Positions 7,231 through 15,580 of a stretch of 64,000 bases of DNA are shown one piece after another. The position numbers and the translations under genes are program-made. Position 1 is the stretch's first letter. Each line of letters starts with the position of its first letter. Where the stretch lies: the NCBI RefSeq assembly GCF_000298235.1, contig NZ_BAHE01000052.1, positions 1 through 64,000 on the forward strand, read 5' to 3'. Below the pieces are notes generated by a model. That model worked only from the letters and a program-made list of their open reading frames with translations, searched no databases and was not told the origin of the DNA. This stretch comes from Gordonia namibiensis NBRC 108229. Lineage in GTDB: Bacteria; Actinomycetota; Actinomycetes; Mycobacteriales; Mycobacteriaceae.

Positions 7231-8412
7231 TCAGTTACGAACAACCGGTTCGAAAGCGTCGGAGAATGCGTAATCGTTCAGCAACTGGCCGGCCGTGACG
7301 TGGTACTGGATGGTCGGCGTACCCTCCTCGAGCCAGTTGAGCCGGGCGTCGCGGTACAGGCGTTCGATCGGATGAGTCCGTGTGTAGCCGATACCGCCGT
7401 GAATGAGCAGCGCCCGGTCGGTGACCCGTCCGACTGCCTCCAGACCGAACAACTTGCACATGCTGGCCTCAGCGGGGATTCGCTGACCTGAGTCCCACTT
7501 CTGTGCAGCGTCGGCGAGGATCCCACGGAGGGCATAGATGTCTGTGGCCATCTCTGCGAGGTACCGCTGAATTCCCTGACGAGCTCCGATCGGTTTACCG
7601 AACGTCACCCGATCCTTGGCGTGGGCAATCGAGAGTTCGAGCGCGCGCTCGGATGTGCCGAGCGAACTCGCCGCAATGAAGACGCGGCTGATCTCGAGGG
7701 CACGCTCCAGGTGCTCGTTACCTTGTCCCTCCTCGCCGACGAGGGCCTCGGTAGGTACCCGTACGGCGTCGAAGGTCACGCGACCATGCTCGGTTCCCTT
7801 GCATCCCATGGTTTCCGGAAGGGGAGCGATGGACAGGCCCGCAGCATCACGGGGTACAAGAAAGGCCGATACCTCGGTTTCGGTTGTCTTCGCGAAGACG
7901 ATGAAGTGAGAAGCGATGTCCGAATTCGTGATCAGCCACTTCTCGCCGTCCAGGACGTAATGGTCTCCCTCGCGCACGGCCGTGGAGCCGAGATCTGCGC
8001 CGGTCCCGTGGCCCGGCTCGGTGAGCGCGAATGCGAGCGAGTTCTTGCCGGTGGCTGCCCCGGGCAGGATGTCCATACGTTGCCGGTCATTGCCGATCTC
8101 GGACAGGGCGTGGGCAAAAGAGTTGTGGACGTGCACAATTGTGCGTAACCCACCCTGCACTTTCGCGAACTCGGCGATGATCGGCAGATACTGAGTAATG
8201 GACAGTCCGATGCCGCCGTACTCGCGAGGCACAAGCAGTCCGAACGCGCCGATTCGCTCGAGAATGGGCAGAACGATGTCGTAAGGGACTCGTTCCTCGT
8301 CTTCGATCCGTGTTTCGAGAGGATCCAGTTCGGACCAGATCGCATCAGAAATGCGGTCGCGCAGCGCCTGGTACTCGGACTCGGGTAGGCCGGTCGCGAG
8401 GGTTGCAGTCAT
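7231..8412 (-). CDS. Acyl-CoA dehydrogenase
   Basis: A 393-residue FAD-dependent acyl-CoA dehydrogenase catalysing alpha,beta-desaturation of an acyl-CoA. Seen: the flavin/substrate motif FALTEPGHGTGAD, the KWLITNSDIASHF segment, RVTFGKPIGARQGIQRYLAEMA, IHGGIGYTRTHPIERLYRDARL, and WLEEGTPTIQ containing the expected catalytic Glu. ATG at 8412 chosen because it has GGGAG upstream; the open frame extends 30 residues further without similarity. The SDR gene begins upstream and its stop lies 28 bp away, so SDR and dehydrogenase form one operon. Acyl chain specificity is not readable. Confidence 0.92.
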   Translation of the reverse strand: MTATLATGLPESEYQALRDRISDAIWSELDPLETRIEDEERVPYDIVLPILERIGAFGLLVPREYGGIGLSITQYLPIIAEFAKVQGGLRTIVHVHNSFAHALSEIGNDRQRMDILPGAATGKNSLAFALTEPGHGTGADLGSTAVREGDHYVLDGEKWLITNSDIASHFIVFAKTTETEVSAFLVPRDAAGLSIAPLPETMGCKGTEHGRVTFDAVRVPTEALVGEEGQGNEHLERALEISRVFIAASSLGTSERALELSIAHAKDRVTFGKPIGARQGIQRYLAEMATDIYALRGILADAAQKWDSGQRIPAEASMCKLFGLEAVGRVTDRALLIHGGIGYTRTHPIERLYRDARLNWLEEGTPTIQYHVTAGQLLNDYAFSDAFEPVVRN

Positions 8413-8440
8413 GGTGTTCACTCCCTTTGTCGTTGGGTTG

Positions 8441-9178
8441 TCAGAGCGCCCAGCCGCCGTCGGCGGTGAGCACGGAGCCAGTACAGAAGGTGGCGTCCTC
8501 ACTGAGAAAGATTGCAGCTTTTGCCATTTCGTCGACGGTTCCGAATCTTCCGAGGATCGTCGCGTCTTCGATGCGCTTGCGCGAGGACAGCGGCACCGCG
8601 TCGGTCATGTCGGTGGTGACGAAGCCGGGAGCCAGAATGTTCACCCGGATGCCGTCGCGTGCGACCTCTTTTGCCAGGGATCGCCCAAACCCCACCATCG
8701 CCGACTTCGCCGCCGCGTAGGCGGTGTCGCCGGCGTGACCGATCAGGCCGACCACCGACGAAACCAAGACGATGCTCGGCGCCGGGCTCGTGGCAAGGTA
8801 TGGCAAGGCCGCCCGGGCGAGATCGACAGTGCCACGCAGATTGCTGTCGATCACGCGCCACCAGCTGTCAGGTGATGTCCCGGTAAGACGCCCACCGGCC
8901 CACTGACCCGCGTTCAGAATCAGCGAGTCCAACCGCCCCCATCGGGAGACAACGTCGTTCACAGCTGTCGTCGCTGTCTCCGGATCACTCAGGTCGAAAC
9001 GCACCGGGACTACCTGCTCCGGGTGCCGGACCGCCAGCTTCTCGGCCTCCGCGAATCCGGTGCGGTAGGTGCATCCCACCCGGCATCCGCGCTCCGCGAG
9101 ACCCGACGTGACCGCCGCTCCGATTCCGCGGGATCCGCCGGACACCAGAGCGACCCTGTTTACCTCACTGCCATCCAT
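8441..9178 (-). CDS. Short-chain dehydrogenase/reductase (FabG-like)
   Basis: A 245-residue SDR. The NAD(P)-binding motif SGGSRGIG is near residue 13, NAG is near 90, and catalytic Ser (VLVSSVVG) and Tyr/Lys (YAAAKSA) are in order. The C-terminal TGSVLTADGGWAL is typical of FabG-like 3-oxoacyl reductases. The likely job is reversible oxidation of a 3-hydroxyacyl-CoA or of an alcohol in the pathway of its neighbours. ATG at 9178 is preferred; another ATG at 9187 would make the operator at 9188-9203 abut the start codon. Leader is therefore very short. First gene of the operon with the dehydrogenase. Confidence 0.9.
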   Translation of the reverse strand: MDGSEVNRVALVSGGSRGIGAAVTSGLAERGCRVGCTYRTGFAEAEKLAVRHPEQVVPVRFDLSDPETATTAVNDVVSRWGRLDSLILNAGQWAGGRLTGTSPDSWWRVIDSNLRGTVDLARAALPYLATSPAPSIVLVSSVVGLIGHAGDTAYAAAKSAMVGFGRSLAKEVARDGIRVNILAPGFVTTDMTDAVPLSSRKRIEDATILGRFGTVDEMAKAAIFLSEDATFCTGSVLTADGGWAL

Positions 9179-9187
9179 GCGACGCAC

Positions 9188-9203
9188 TGTACCGATCGGT
9201 ACA
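9188..9203. promoter_or_regulatory. Perfect 16-bp palindromic TetR operator (site 3)
   Basis: TGTACCGATCGGTACA is its own reverse complement. It sits only 9 bp upstream of the SDR start, where it would block transcription initiation. It is the reference member of the four related sites at 5980, 6027, 9188 and 9274. Confidence 0.8.
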
Positions 9204-9273
9204 AGAATAGTCTATATCCTCGCGTCAATCGATTCGAAACGTCTTCTACCTGCGCCTATCGGCGACCTGGGAA

Positions 9274-9291
9274 TTGTATTGATTGGTCCAA
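9274..9291. promoter_or_regulatory. TetR-type operator candidate (site 4)
   Basis: TTGTATTGATTGGTCCAA lies in the divergent region between the SDR (minus) and acyl-CoA ligase (plus) genes and is nearly the reverse complement of site 1. It could control the ligase promoter. The rest of the 330-bp region shows no other structure that I can support. Confidence 0.55.
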
Positions 9292-9508
9292 ACATCCTTG
9301 CGCGAGGCTACCCGGCGTGCTAGATCTGTGGTGGTCGGCTCACGAACCGCCGGCACACGCTCGCAACAGACGACTGGTTTGAACCTGCAACCCGACGTCT
9401 GGAGGCGCGCTCGTTGTGGCCGTTCACCAGTCGGAGCGTGTGGGGGCTGAGTGCACGCGCTCCCAACGGGAATCGTGCCGACTCGACGAAACTACAAAGG
9501 TGGCCAAT

Positions 9509-11143
9509 ATGTCCTCAGGCGACGTGCCTGCATCCGCAATGGTCAGTGCTTGGCAGGGCATCGAATCCCTGCTGGATCGCAACCCATTCGGTGACGACTT
9601 CAACACCGCTCACGAGGTCTGCAGTCGGTATGCATCAGAACCGGAGCGGATCGCACTGACCGTCCGGCACGAGGACGGAAGCGCCGATCTCTGGACCTAC
9701 CACGAACTCGACCGGATCGCCTCCAAAGCAGCCCGTGTGTTCGCAGACGCCGGACTGACCCGAGGCGACCGAGTGGGAGGCTTGCTCTCTCGGCAGGTGG
9801 AGAGTTGGATCACCGCCCTCGCGGCGTGGCGGTCGGGGCTGATCTACGTGCCGCTGTTCGGCGGATTCGCCTCGGACGCAATTGGTACGCGGTTGCGCGC
9901 AGCCGAAGTCCGAGCAGTGGTCGTGGACCAGGATTACCGACCCGCCCTCGCCGATGCCCAGTCCACATATGGACTCGATCCCGCCGTCTTCGTCGTTGGC
10001 CCCGACATCGCCGAGGCCGGCGACAAGTCTTTCTGGACCGAGACATCGAATGCCGACGCCGACGGCCCCCTCGCTACCACCACGCGAGAGGACATCGCGA
10101 CCCTGATGTTCACCAGCGGAACCTCGGGGACTCCGAAAGCGTGCAAGATCACCCATGGCGCCTTCGTTTCCGTCATGCCCTATGCGACGAGCGTGCTCGG
10201 AGCCACCGGGGACAGCGTGCTGTTCTCCACGTCGGACCCGGCGTGGGCCTACGGGCTCTACACCACGGGCGCGGCCGTCATGGCCCTCGGCGTGCCGCGG
10301 GTGATGTATTCCGGCAAGTTCGTGCCGGAAGCGTGGCATCGCGTCATCGAGGAAGAGAAAGCCACGATCCTCACCACAGCACCCGCGGCCTTGCGGCGCT
10401 TGACCACGACCTTCGCCGACCGCGGAGTTCCTCCGTCGTTACGAACCGTCGCCGCCGCCGGAGAACCCTTGACGGCGTCGGTGGCCGCCGACTGGGCACA
10501 GGCGGGTGCGCCCGTCGTCCGCAATGGATACGGCTTGACCGAGATCGGCATGCTGCTGGGTGACACTCTCGGGACCGAATCCCGGACGGAACCTGGGTGC
10601 CTGTCGTCGGTCATCCCGGGTTTTGCCACCTTTCTCGCCGACAGGGACGGAACCCCCGTCGAGGCCGGCGAACCGGGGCTGATCGCGGTGCGACGCCCTC
10701 GACACCAGATGTGCAGCGGATACGAGAACACCCCGAGCCTCTGGGCGGACCGATGGCGAGGTGACGTGTTCGTCACCGAAGACCGGGCGGTTGTCGATGC
10801 CGACGGCCGTTGGCAGGTCCTCGGGCGGGACGACGACATGATCATCGCGTCCGGCCACAACATAAGCCCGGTTGAGGTCGAGAACGCGCTACTGCAACAC
10901 CCAGCCGTCGCCGAAGCCGCGGCCGTGGCGTACGAGGACCCGGTGCGAGGCGGCGTGGTGCGGGCTGTGATCGTCCGCAACGAGAGCCTCTACTCCGACA
11001 ACGACCTCGCCGCGGATCTGAAACGTCTCGTCGCACTGCGCGTCGGTCCCTACGCAGCTCCCCGCGTGATCGACTTTCGCGCCGACCTCCCGCGGACCGA
11101 GGTCGGCAAACTACGCCGCGCCGCCGTCCGAGATCTTCGGTGA
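9509..11143 (+). CDS. AMP-forming acyl-CoA synthetase/ligase
   Basis: A 544-residue ANL-superfamily enzyme that activates a carboxylic acid as acyl-AMP and transfers it to CoA. Seen in order: P-loop TLMFTSGTSGTPKA, NGYGLTEIGM, DVFVTEDRAVVDADGRWQVLGRDDDMIIASGHNI hinge region, and the C-terminal catalytic lysine in RTEVGKLRR. The layout resembles acetyl/medium-chain acyl-CoA synthetases (acyl-CoA ligases of the MACS group). ATG at 9509 has AAAGGTGG just upstream; a GTG at 9416 in the same frame would add 31 residues. Divergent from the SDR/dehydrogenase operon and likely under the same TetR regulator. It probably makes the CoA thioester that the dehydrogenase and SDR then process. Confidence 0.92.
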   Translation: MSSGDVPASAMVSAWQGIESLLDRNPFGDDFNTAHEVCSRYASEPERIALTVRHEDGSADLWTYHELDRIASKAARVFADAGLTRGDRVGGLLSRQVESWITALAAWRSGLIYVPLFGGFASDAIGTRLRAAEVRAVVVDQDYRPALADAQSTYGLDPAVFVVGPDIAEAGDKSFWTETSNADADGPLATTTREDIATLMFTSGTSGTPKACKITHGAFVSVMPYATSVLGATGDSVLFSTSDPAWAYGLYTTGAAVMALGVPRVMYSGKFVPEAWHRVIEEEKATILTTAPAALRRLTTTFADRGVPPSLRTVAAAGEPLTASVAADWAQAGAPVVRNGYGLTEIGMLLGDTLGTESRTEPGCLSSVIPGFATFLADRDGTPVEAGEPGLIAVRRPRHQMCSGYENTPSLWADRWRGDVFVTEDRAVVDADGRWQVLGRDDDMIIASGHNISPVEVENALLQHPAVAEAAAVAYEDPVRGGVVRAVIVRNESLYSDNDLAADLKRLVALRVGPYAAPRVIDFRADLPRTEVGKLRRAAVRDLR

Positions 11144-11390
11144 TCTCATTTCGGCGAAGCGAGCGCATGATGTCCGGGTCTCCCGGCCCGAACCGGCACG
11201 TCGGCCCCGTCGATCGCGGTGTTACGCCGTGTGGTCCGAACGGTCGAGATTTGGCGGCAGATGTCCGATCTGTGCTGGTCAGACCTTGCCCGGCGTCTGA
11301 TGGGGCGCTGATACTCGAACTCGGCGAGCGCCTCTGCCCGCCACGACCGCGCCGGTGTCGCCGGCGCGTCGGCACGAGGAGTTCGCCGCG

Positions 11391-13058
11391 ATGACCTACC
11401 CGCCCGGTCCCCCGACCCATCCCTCGACGCCCTTCGGTGCGGTTCCTCCTCAGCCGAAGAACCGGCAGGCCCTCACCCTCGTCCTCGGCGCGATCGTCGT
11501 CGTCCTGGCGCTCGTGCTCGCGGCAGGGATCGTCTTCGTGGTGAAGGCCCGAAAGGGGGACATCTACGTACCCGGTCTCACGCTCGCCTCGGTCAACGAT
11601 CCCGGCATCGACCCGTTCACCGATCCGGTTCTCGTCGCCGGAGCTGGGAACCTGCCGGCGAACGTCGCGCTCACTGCGAGCGCCGGGGCTCCGGACATGG
11701 GTGGCCGCGCGGTCAACGGCACCGAGGCCGGCCTGTACGCGACGGGCGACACCATGGCCTGCGACACCGCGGCCCTCAGCAACCGCCTGATGGCCGATCC
11801 GGCGAAGGCCGCGGCCTGGGCGAGCGTCTTCGGGATCAGCACGGCCGCCATCCCGCACTACCTCAACACTCTCACCCCGGTGGTCCTCACCGCAGACACC
11901 TGGGTCACGAACCACACCTTCACGACGGGTCGGGCGGAGCCGTTCCAGTCGGTCTTGCAGCGTGGAACCTCGGTGTACGTCGACGCCGCCGGAGTCCCGC
12001 GGGCCATGTGCTCCTGTGGCAATCCGCTGGCGCCGCCTGCCTCGGCACCCCTCGGCGGCTATCGGCTCGAAGGTCAGCCGTGGCCCGGCTACCAGACCCG
12101 AGAGGTGACCCGCATCGCCTACAACAACCAGAACGTCACCGCCGTCAACCGCACGACGACGATCGTCCCGGGCACACCCACGCCCGTTGCGAACGCCAAC
12201 GGCGGGTCGGTCCTGCAACTGCTGAACTTCCTCACCGGCGAGATCATCCCGCAGACGCTGGGCGGTCTCCTCGACCTCTCGGGTCTGCCACCACTCTCCG
12301 AACCGCTGCCCACACCGGCGTCGCTGAACACCCCCTTCACGGCCGCCACCGACGACGACGCCGAACGCAACGGTCTGCTCGAGGCCGGTAACCCGGCCGC
12401 CGCCCCGGCCGTCGAAGAGCGTGCCGCCGAGGACAACGGGCTGCCGGTCGGCGCCCCCGCCTCCGACTCACCTGCCGGCTCTCCTTGGGCAGAGCCGGGT
12501 TCGGGCGTCCCGGGTTCGGCGGAGGTGCCGGCCCCCGGATCAGCAGGAAACCCGTCGTCCGAGAACCCCGCCGCCCAGAGTCCACCGGAGGCCGCATCCG
12601 TCCCGACCTCCTTCAGCGGTGCCGGTGACCTCATCGGCAGCTTCGTCTTCGACGACGCGGGCCTGTCGGTCAGCTGCTCGGTCCCGCCCGGCGCGGCGTC
12701 GGGCACCATCACGCTGACGTGCAGCGACGGCGTGCCGCGCGCGGTGAGTGCCGCAGCGCTGCAGCGGGCCGCTGTCCTCGGTGCGACCGACGCGACGGGA
12801 GTCTGGACGCTGGCGCTGTCGCCCCGGGCCGTCGTGGTCCGCTCCGCCTCCTGGACCGTCGCGCAGCCGGAGATTCCCCGGTCGGCACCACCGGCAGACA
12901 CGTCCACTGAGACGTACGAGGCGCCGCCGCCGGAGGAAACCCACACCGAGACACCGACCACCACCGAGCCGACCACCGAGTACGTCCCGCCACCCGAGGA
13001 GCCCTCCCAGGCGCCCGAGTCGCCGGCGGAGGTGCCTTACTCCTCACCGGCCGGATGA
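11391..13058 (+). CDS. DUF6777-like membrane-anchored exported protein
   Basis: A 555-residue protein. The cytoplasmic N-terminus is Pro-rich (about 22 residues) and is followed by one transmembrane helix (about residues 26-51). The large extracellular part begins with a domain containing the motif VPRAMCSCGNPLAPP, with two cysteines, as I recall for DUF6777. After that come a long Ala/Pro/Ser/Glu-rich linker (about 310-415), a second small domain (about 415-500), and a Thr/Glu/Pro-rich tail. ATG at 11391 has AGGAG upstream. Function unknown. The layout, with a TM anchor, extracytoplasmic domain and proline-rich wall-spanning segments, suggests a cell-envelope protein. Upstream 11144-11390 holds nothing I recognise. 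Confidence 0.72.
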   Translation: MTYPPGPPTHPSTPFGAVPPQPKNRQALTLVLGAIVVVLALVLAAGIVFVVKARKGDIYVPGLTLASVNDPGIDPFTDPVLVAGAGNLPANVALTASAGAPDMGGRAVNGTEAGLYATGDTMACDTAALSNRLMADPAKAAAWASVFGISTAAIPHYLNTLTPVVLTADTWVTNHTFTTGRAEPFQSVLQRGTSVYVDAAGVPRAMCSCGNPLAPPASAPLGGYRLEGQPWPGYQTREVTRIAYNNQNVTAVNRTTTIVPGTPTPVANANGGSVLQLLNFLTGEIIPQTLGGLLDLSGLPPLSEPLPTPASLNTPFTAATDDDAERNGLLEAGNPAAAPAVEERAAEDNGLPVGAPASDSPAGSPWAEPGSGVPGSAEVPAPGSAGNPSSENPAAQSPPEAASVPTSFSGAGDLIGSFVFDDAGLSVSCSVPPGAASGTITLTCSDGVPRAVSAAALQRAAVLGATDATGVWTLALSPRAVVVRSASWTVAQPEIPRSAPPADTSTETYEAPPPEETHTETPTTTEPTTEYVPPPEEPSQAPESPAEVPYSSPAG

Positions 13059-13360
13059 CAAGGTTCCGCCTCTGACCTGGTACTATGCTCCCGGTCCTGG
13101 GAGGACCGTCTGCGTGGTCAGCCGGGTGTCCCGGAGCGGGGTACGGTTCGAGCAATCGTTCAGCAATAGGTCTGATCAACCGACCAACAATGTCGCCCCG
13201 GTCACCTAACCTGAACGCCGAGACGGGTTCGCGGTCTTTCATGTCTGAGCCGGCTCATCCGGGCTGCCCGTTGACGAACCGACACCGCAGCCACCCGAAG
13301 CACGCTTTACACCCCTGCACTGGGCGCTCTCGATCTCAGCGCACGAGAAAGGAAGTCGAC
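13059..13360. other. 302-bp intergenic region, no recognised content
   Basis: No gene or clear repeat. It presumably carries the promoter of the TY-Chap gene that follows. A CCTAACCTGAAC stretch near 13205 is only half an iron box. Confidence 0.5.
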
Positions 13361-14536
13361 ATGACGCCCGACTTCACCGTGGACTCGAACATCGATGACG
13401 CCTGGCGCACATTCCAGTTGCACGTCGGCGACCGTCTGGCCAACCTCACCCCCGGCTCGACGCTCACCATCCAGCAGGACCCCCTGATCCCCGAAGGCCC
13501 GCACGGCAGACTGCGATTCACCCTCACCGGGTCAAACCGTCTGCGGTGCACCATCGACGACACCGACCTGCACCCCACCGAGGAGTACTTCCTCGAGCAT
13601 CTCGACATGCTCGCCGACATCGGCTGGCGTCGGCTACGCAACGGCACCCACATCTACGAGGTGGGCCGCCGGCGCGTCGACGAGCTCGCCCACACCACGG
13701 TGGCCACGCTGCGTCGCGTCTGGGAAGTCGTGCACCCGGCCTTCCTCGACCACACCCCGGCAGCGCGCGCCGAACCACAGATCGAGGTCGCGGTCCAGCC
13801 TTTCGACGACGACCACCTCCGGGCGCTGCTCGTCGGTTCGCTCGAGGACCTGACCGGTTGCCGGATCCAGACCGACGCCGACGGCGACATCGCCTTGCCG
13901 ACCAAGCCCGTGTCGTCGTGGCTGAGCCCGCGGTCGGACGCCCCCCGGCTCGAGTTCTTCGCCCGCCTGGCCGGCGACATCCCCGATCGCAGGCGCGCCG
14001 CCGACATCGTGGCGGCCCAGCCGACGATGGGTTCGGCGGTCCGTGTCCATCTCCTGCAGGACGAGGTCTTCGCGACCCTGACCCTCGAGTGCGCGGTCTT
14101 CCACCCCCACAATCTGAGCTCCGCGCTCGCCGAGTGGTTCAGCTTCCTCGCCGACTGCGCGCCGAACGTCATCGAGCAGATCACGCAGACTGCGGCGCCG
14201 ACCCGGCCCGAGACCGACGAACGCCTGCCGGATGCGCTGCAGACCTTGCTCGAACTCGATCCCGACGGTCGGTCGCTGTCCGCTCATGAGGTCGCCAAGA
14301 TCTGCCGCTACAACCAGGCCGACATCCTCTCGTTCATCCACACCTGCGAGGAGCAGTACCTCACCTGGCGGCGTTCGGCGGCCGACGCGGTTGCGTCCGC
14401 GGACTCGACCGAGGCCGACGCATGCCGGCACGAGGCCGACGCCTGGCGGGCCACGACCCACAATCTGCGCGCCGCGCTCCGGGTCGTCGTGCTGTCCGAC
14501 GACGACGTCCCCGACCGTCGTCCGACGGCCAAGTAG
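13361..14536 (+). CDS. TY-Chap (YbjN / type III chaperone-like) domain protein 1
   Basis: A 391-residue protein of the actinobacterial TY-Chap type. An N-terminal chaperone-like domain occupies about residues 1-120, with conserved RLRCTIDDTDL, ADIGWRRL and LRRVWEVVHPAFL. A central YbjN-like domain follows (about 140-270), then a C-terminal helical region (about 285-385). It is paralogous to the gene at 15581: both share SNRLRCTI/EDRLRCTI and RVWEVVHP/REVWGVIHP. TY-Chap/YbjN proteins are thought to be small-chaperone-like partners of polymorphic effectors or export systems; no effector is visible here. ATG 13361 preceded by AAAGGAAG. Cytoplasmic. Confidence 0.72.
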   Translation: MTPDFTVDSNIDDAWRTFQLHVGDRLANLTPGSTLTIQQDPLIPEGPHGRLRFTLTGSNRLRCTIDDTDLHPTEEYFLEHLDMLADIGWRRLRNGTHIYEVGRRRVDELAHTTVATLRRVWEVVHPAFLDHTPAARAEPQIEVAVQPFDDDHLRALLVGSLEDLTGCRIQTDADGDIALPTKPVSSWLSPRSDAPRLEFFARLAGDIPDRRRAADIVAAQPTMGSAVRVHLLQDEVFATLTLECAVFHPHNLSSALAEWFSFLADCAPNVIEQITQTAAPTRPETDERLPDALQTLLELDPDGRSLSAHEVAKICRYNQADILSFIHTCEEQYLTWRRSAADAVASADSTEADACRHEADAWRATTHNLRAALRVVVLSDDDVPDRRPTAK

Positions 14537-14690
14537 CCGCGAACCGGACACGACTCACCCACCTGCTGATCTTCCGGTAGTCCACCCGGAGGATTACGGC
14601 CCCGTACACGAGCGTCACGGTGATGCCTGCGCTATATCGGTAGTGGGTCTCCTGCGGGCGGCCCCGCCCGGCCTCCCATCGGAGCACTGC

Positions 14691-15485
14691 ATGACCCTCA
14701 CCACCGACCGCAGCACGCTGACGTTCGCCTTCCCCGAACTGGGACCCGACGCCCGCCTGCATGTCGTCTTCCCGAGGACCCTGCGCGCGATCGATCCCCA
14801 CGACCGCACCGGACTGACCGCCGACACCACCTTGCGGCTCGCGCACGGCTCACCGACCGGTGACGCCGACGCCGTCATCCCGATGTGGCAGTCCGAGGCG
14901 ACCTGGATCGACTTCTCCTCTCCGCACCAGCATCCGTTCCTGGTGATGGTCGGCGTGGACGGGATCAACGCGATCAGCGGTGAGCCGTTCACCGGGACAC
15001 CCGACTTCGCCACCGACGATTACATCGAGGTGCCGACCCAGCAGACCCTGGCGTCGTACCGAACGGTCACGGGTGATCACCGGCAGTTCGTCGCTCCATC
15101 GATCCACACCGCGGCGAGACCGGACGCGGGCGGGATTCTGGTACAGCTGACGGTGATACCGATGCGGGCCGAGGCCTGGGCACGACGCCGCCGCCACACC
15201 TCCGCGAATGCCTGCGTCCTCTGCGACATCTCCCGGGCCGAGCAGGCACGCGCACAACCGCGGACCGCGGCGCCTCGGGTCATCGGCCCGCTGGAGTCCG
15301 CCGACACCTGGCATCCGACCCGGATGGGGTCGGCGGCCGTCCGGATCGTCAACTCGGTGATGTGGGAGTCGCTGACCGGCGGCTCACCGTCCCACTCTCG
15401 GCTGACGTGTGCCGACTACGTCGACCACCGACTCCCCTGGCACACGAGCTTCGGCGAGACGACCCGGCATTCGACTCCGCTGTAG
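14691..15485 (+). CDS. Unrecognised protein between two TY-Chap genes
   Basis: A 264-residue soluble protein without signal peptide or membrane helix. A central stretch is notable: VIPMWQSEATWIDF, then FLVMVGVDGINAISGEPF, and YIEVPTQQTLASYRT ending HRQFVAPSI. Each segment is compact and looks conserved. I have a faint impression of a widespread bacterial family with a PMxQxEAxW motif but cannot name it. The C-terminal third has CVLCDIS, a possible single Cys-x2-Cys pair. ATG 14691 is weakly supported (GGAGC upstream), so a different start is possible. Its position between paralogous TY-Chap genes on the same strand suggests a shared role. Confidence 0.6.
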   Translation: MTLTTDRSTLTFAFPELGPDARLHVVFPRTLRAIDPHDRTGLTADTTLRLAHGSPTGDADAVIPMWQSEATWIDFSSPHQHPFLVMVGVDGINAISGEPFTGTPDFATDDYIEVPTQQTLASYRTVTGDHRQFVAPSIHTAARPDAGGILVQLTVIPMRAEAWARRRRHTSANACVLCDISRAEQARAQPRTAAPRVIGPLESADTWHPTRMGSAAVRIVNSVMWESLTGGSPSHSRLTCADYVDHRLPWHTSFGETTRHSTPL

Positions 15486-15580
15486 ATCTCACCCGGGTGT
15501 CAGGAAGGCGTCGTAATATTCGGGTTCCGCAGGTTCGCCGGCGGCCACCCAGCACGAGGACCCAGCCCTAAGGAGTGCGA

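Noticed and set aside
13200-13220. Possible iron box near the TY-Chap gene (CCTAACCTGAAC)
   Set aside because: Only one half-site matches; the left half of the consensus is absent.
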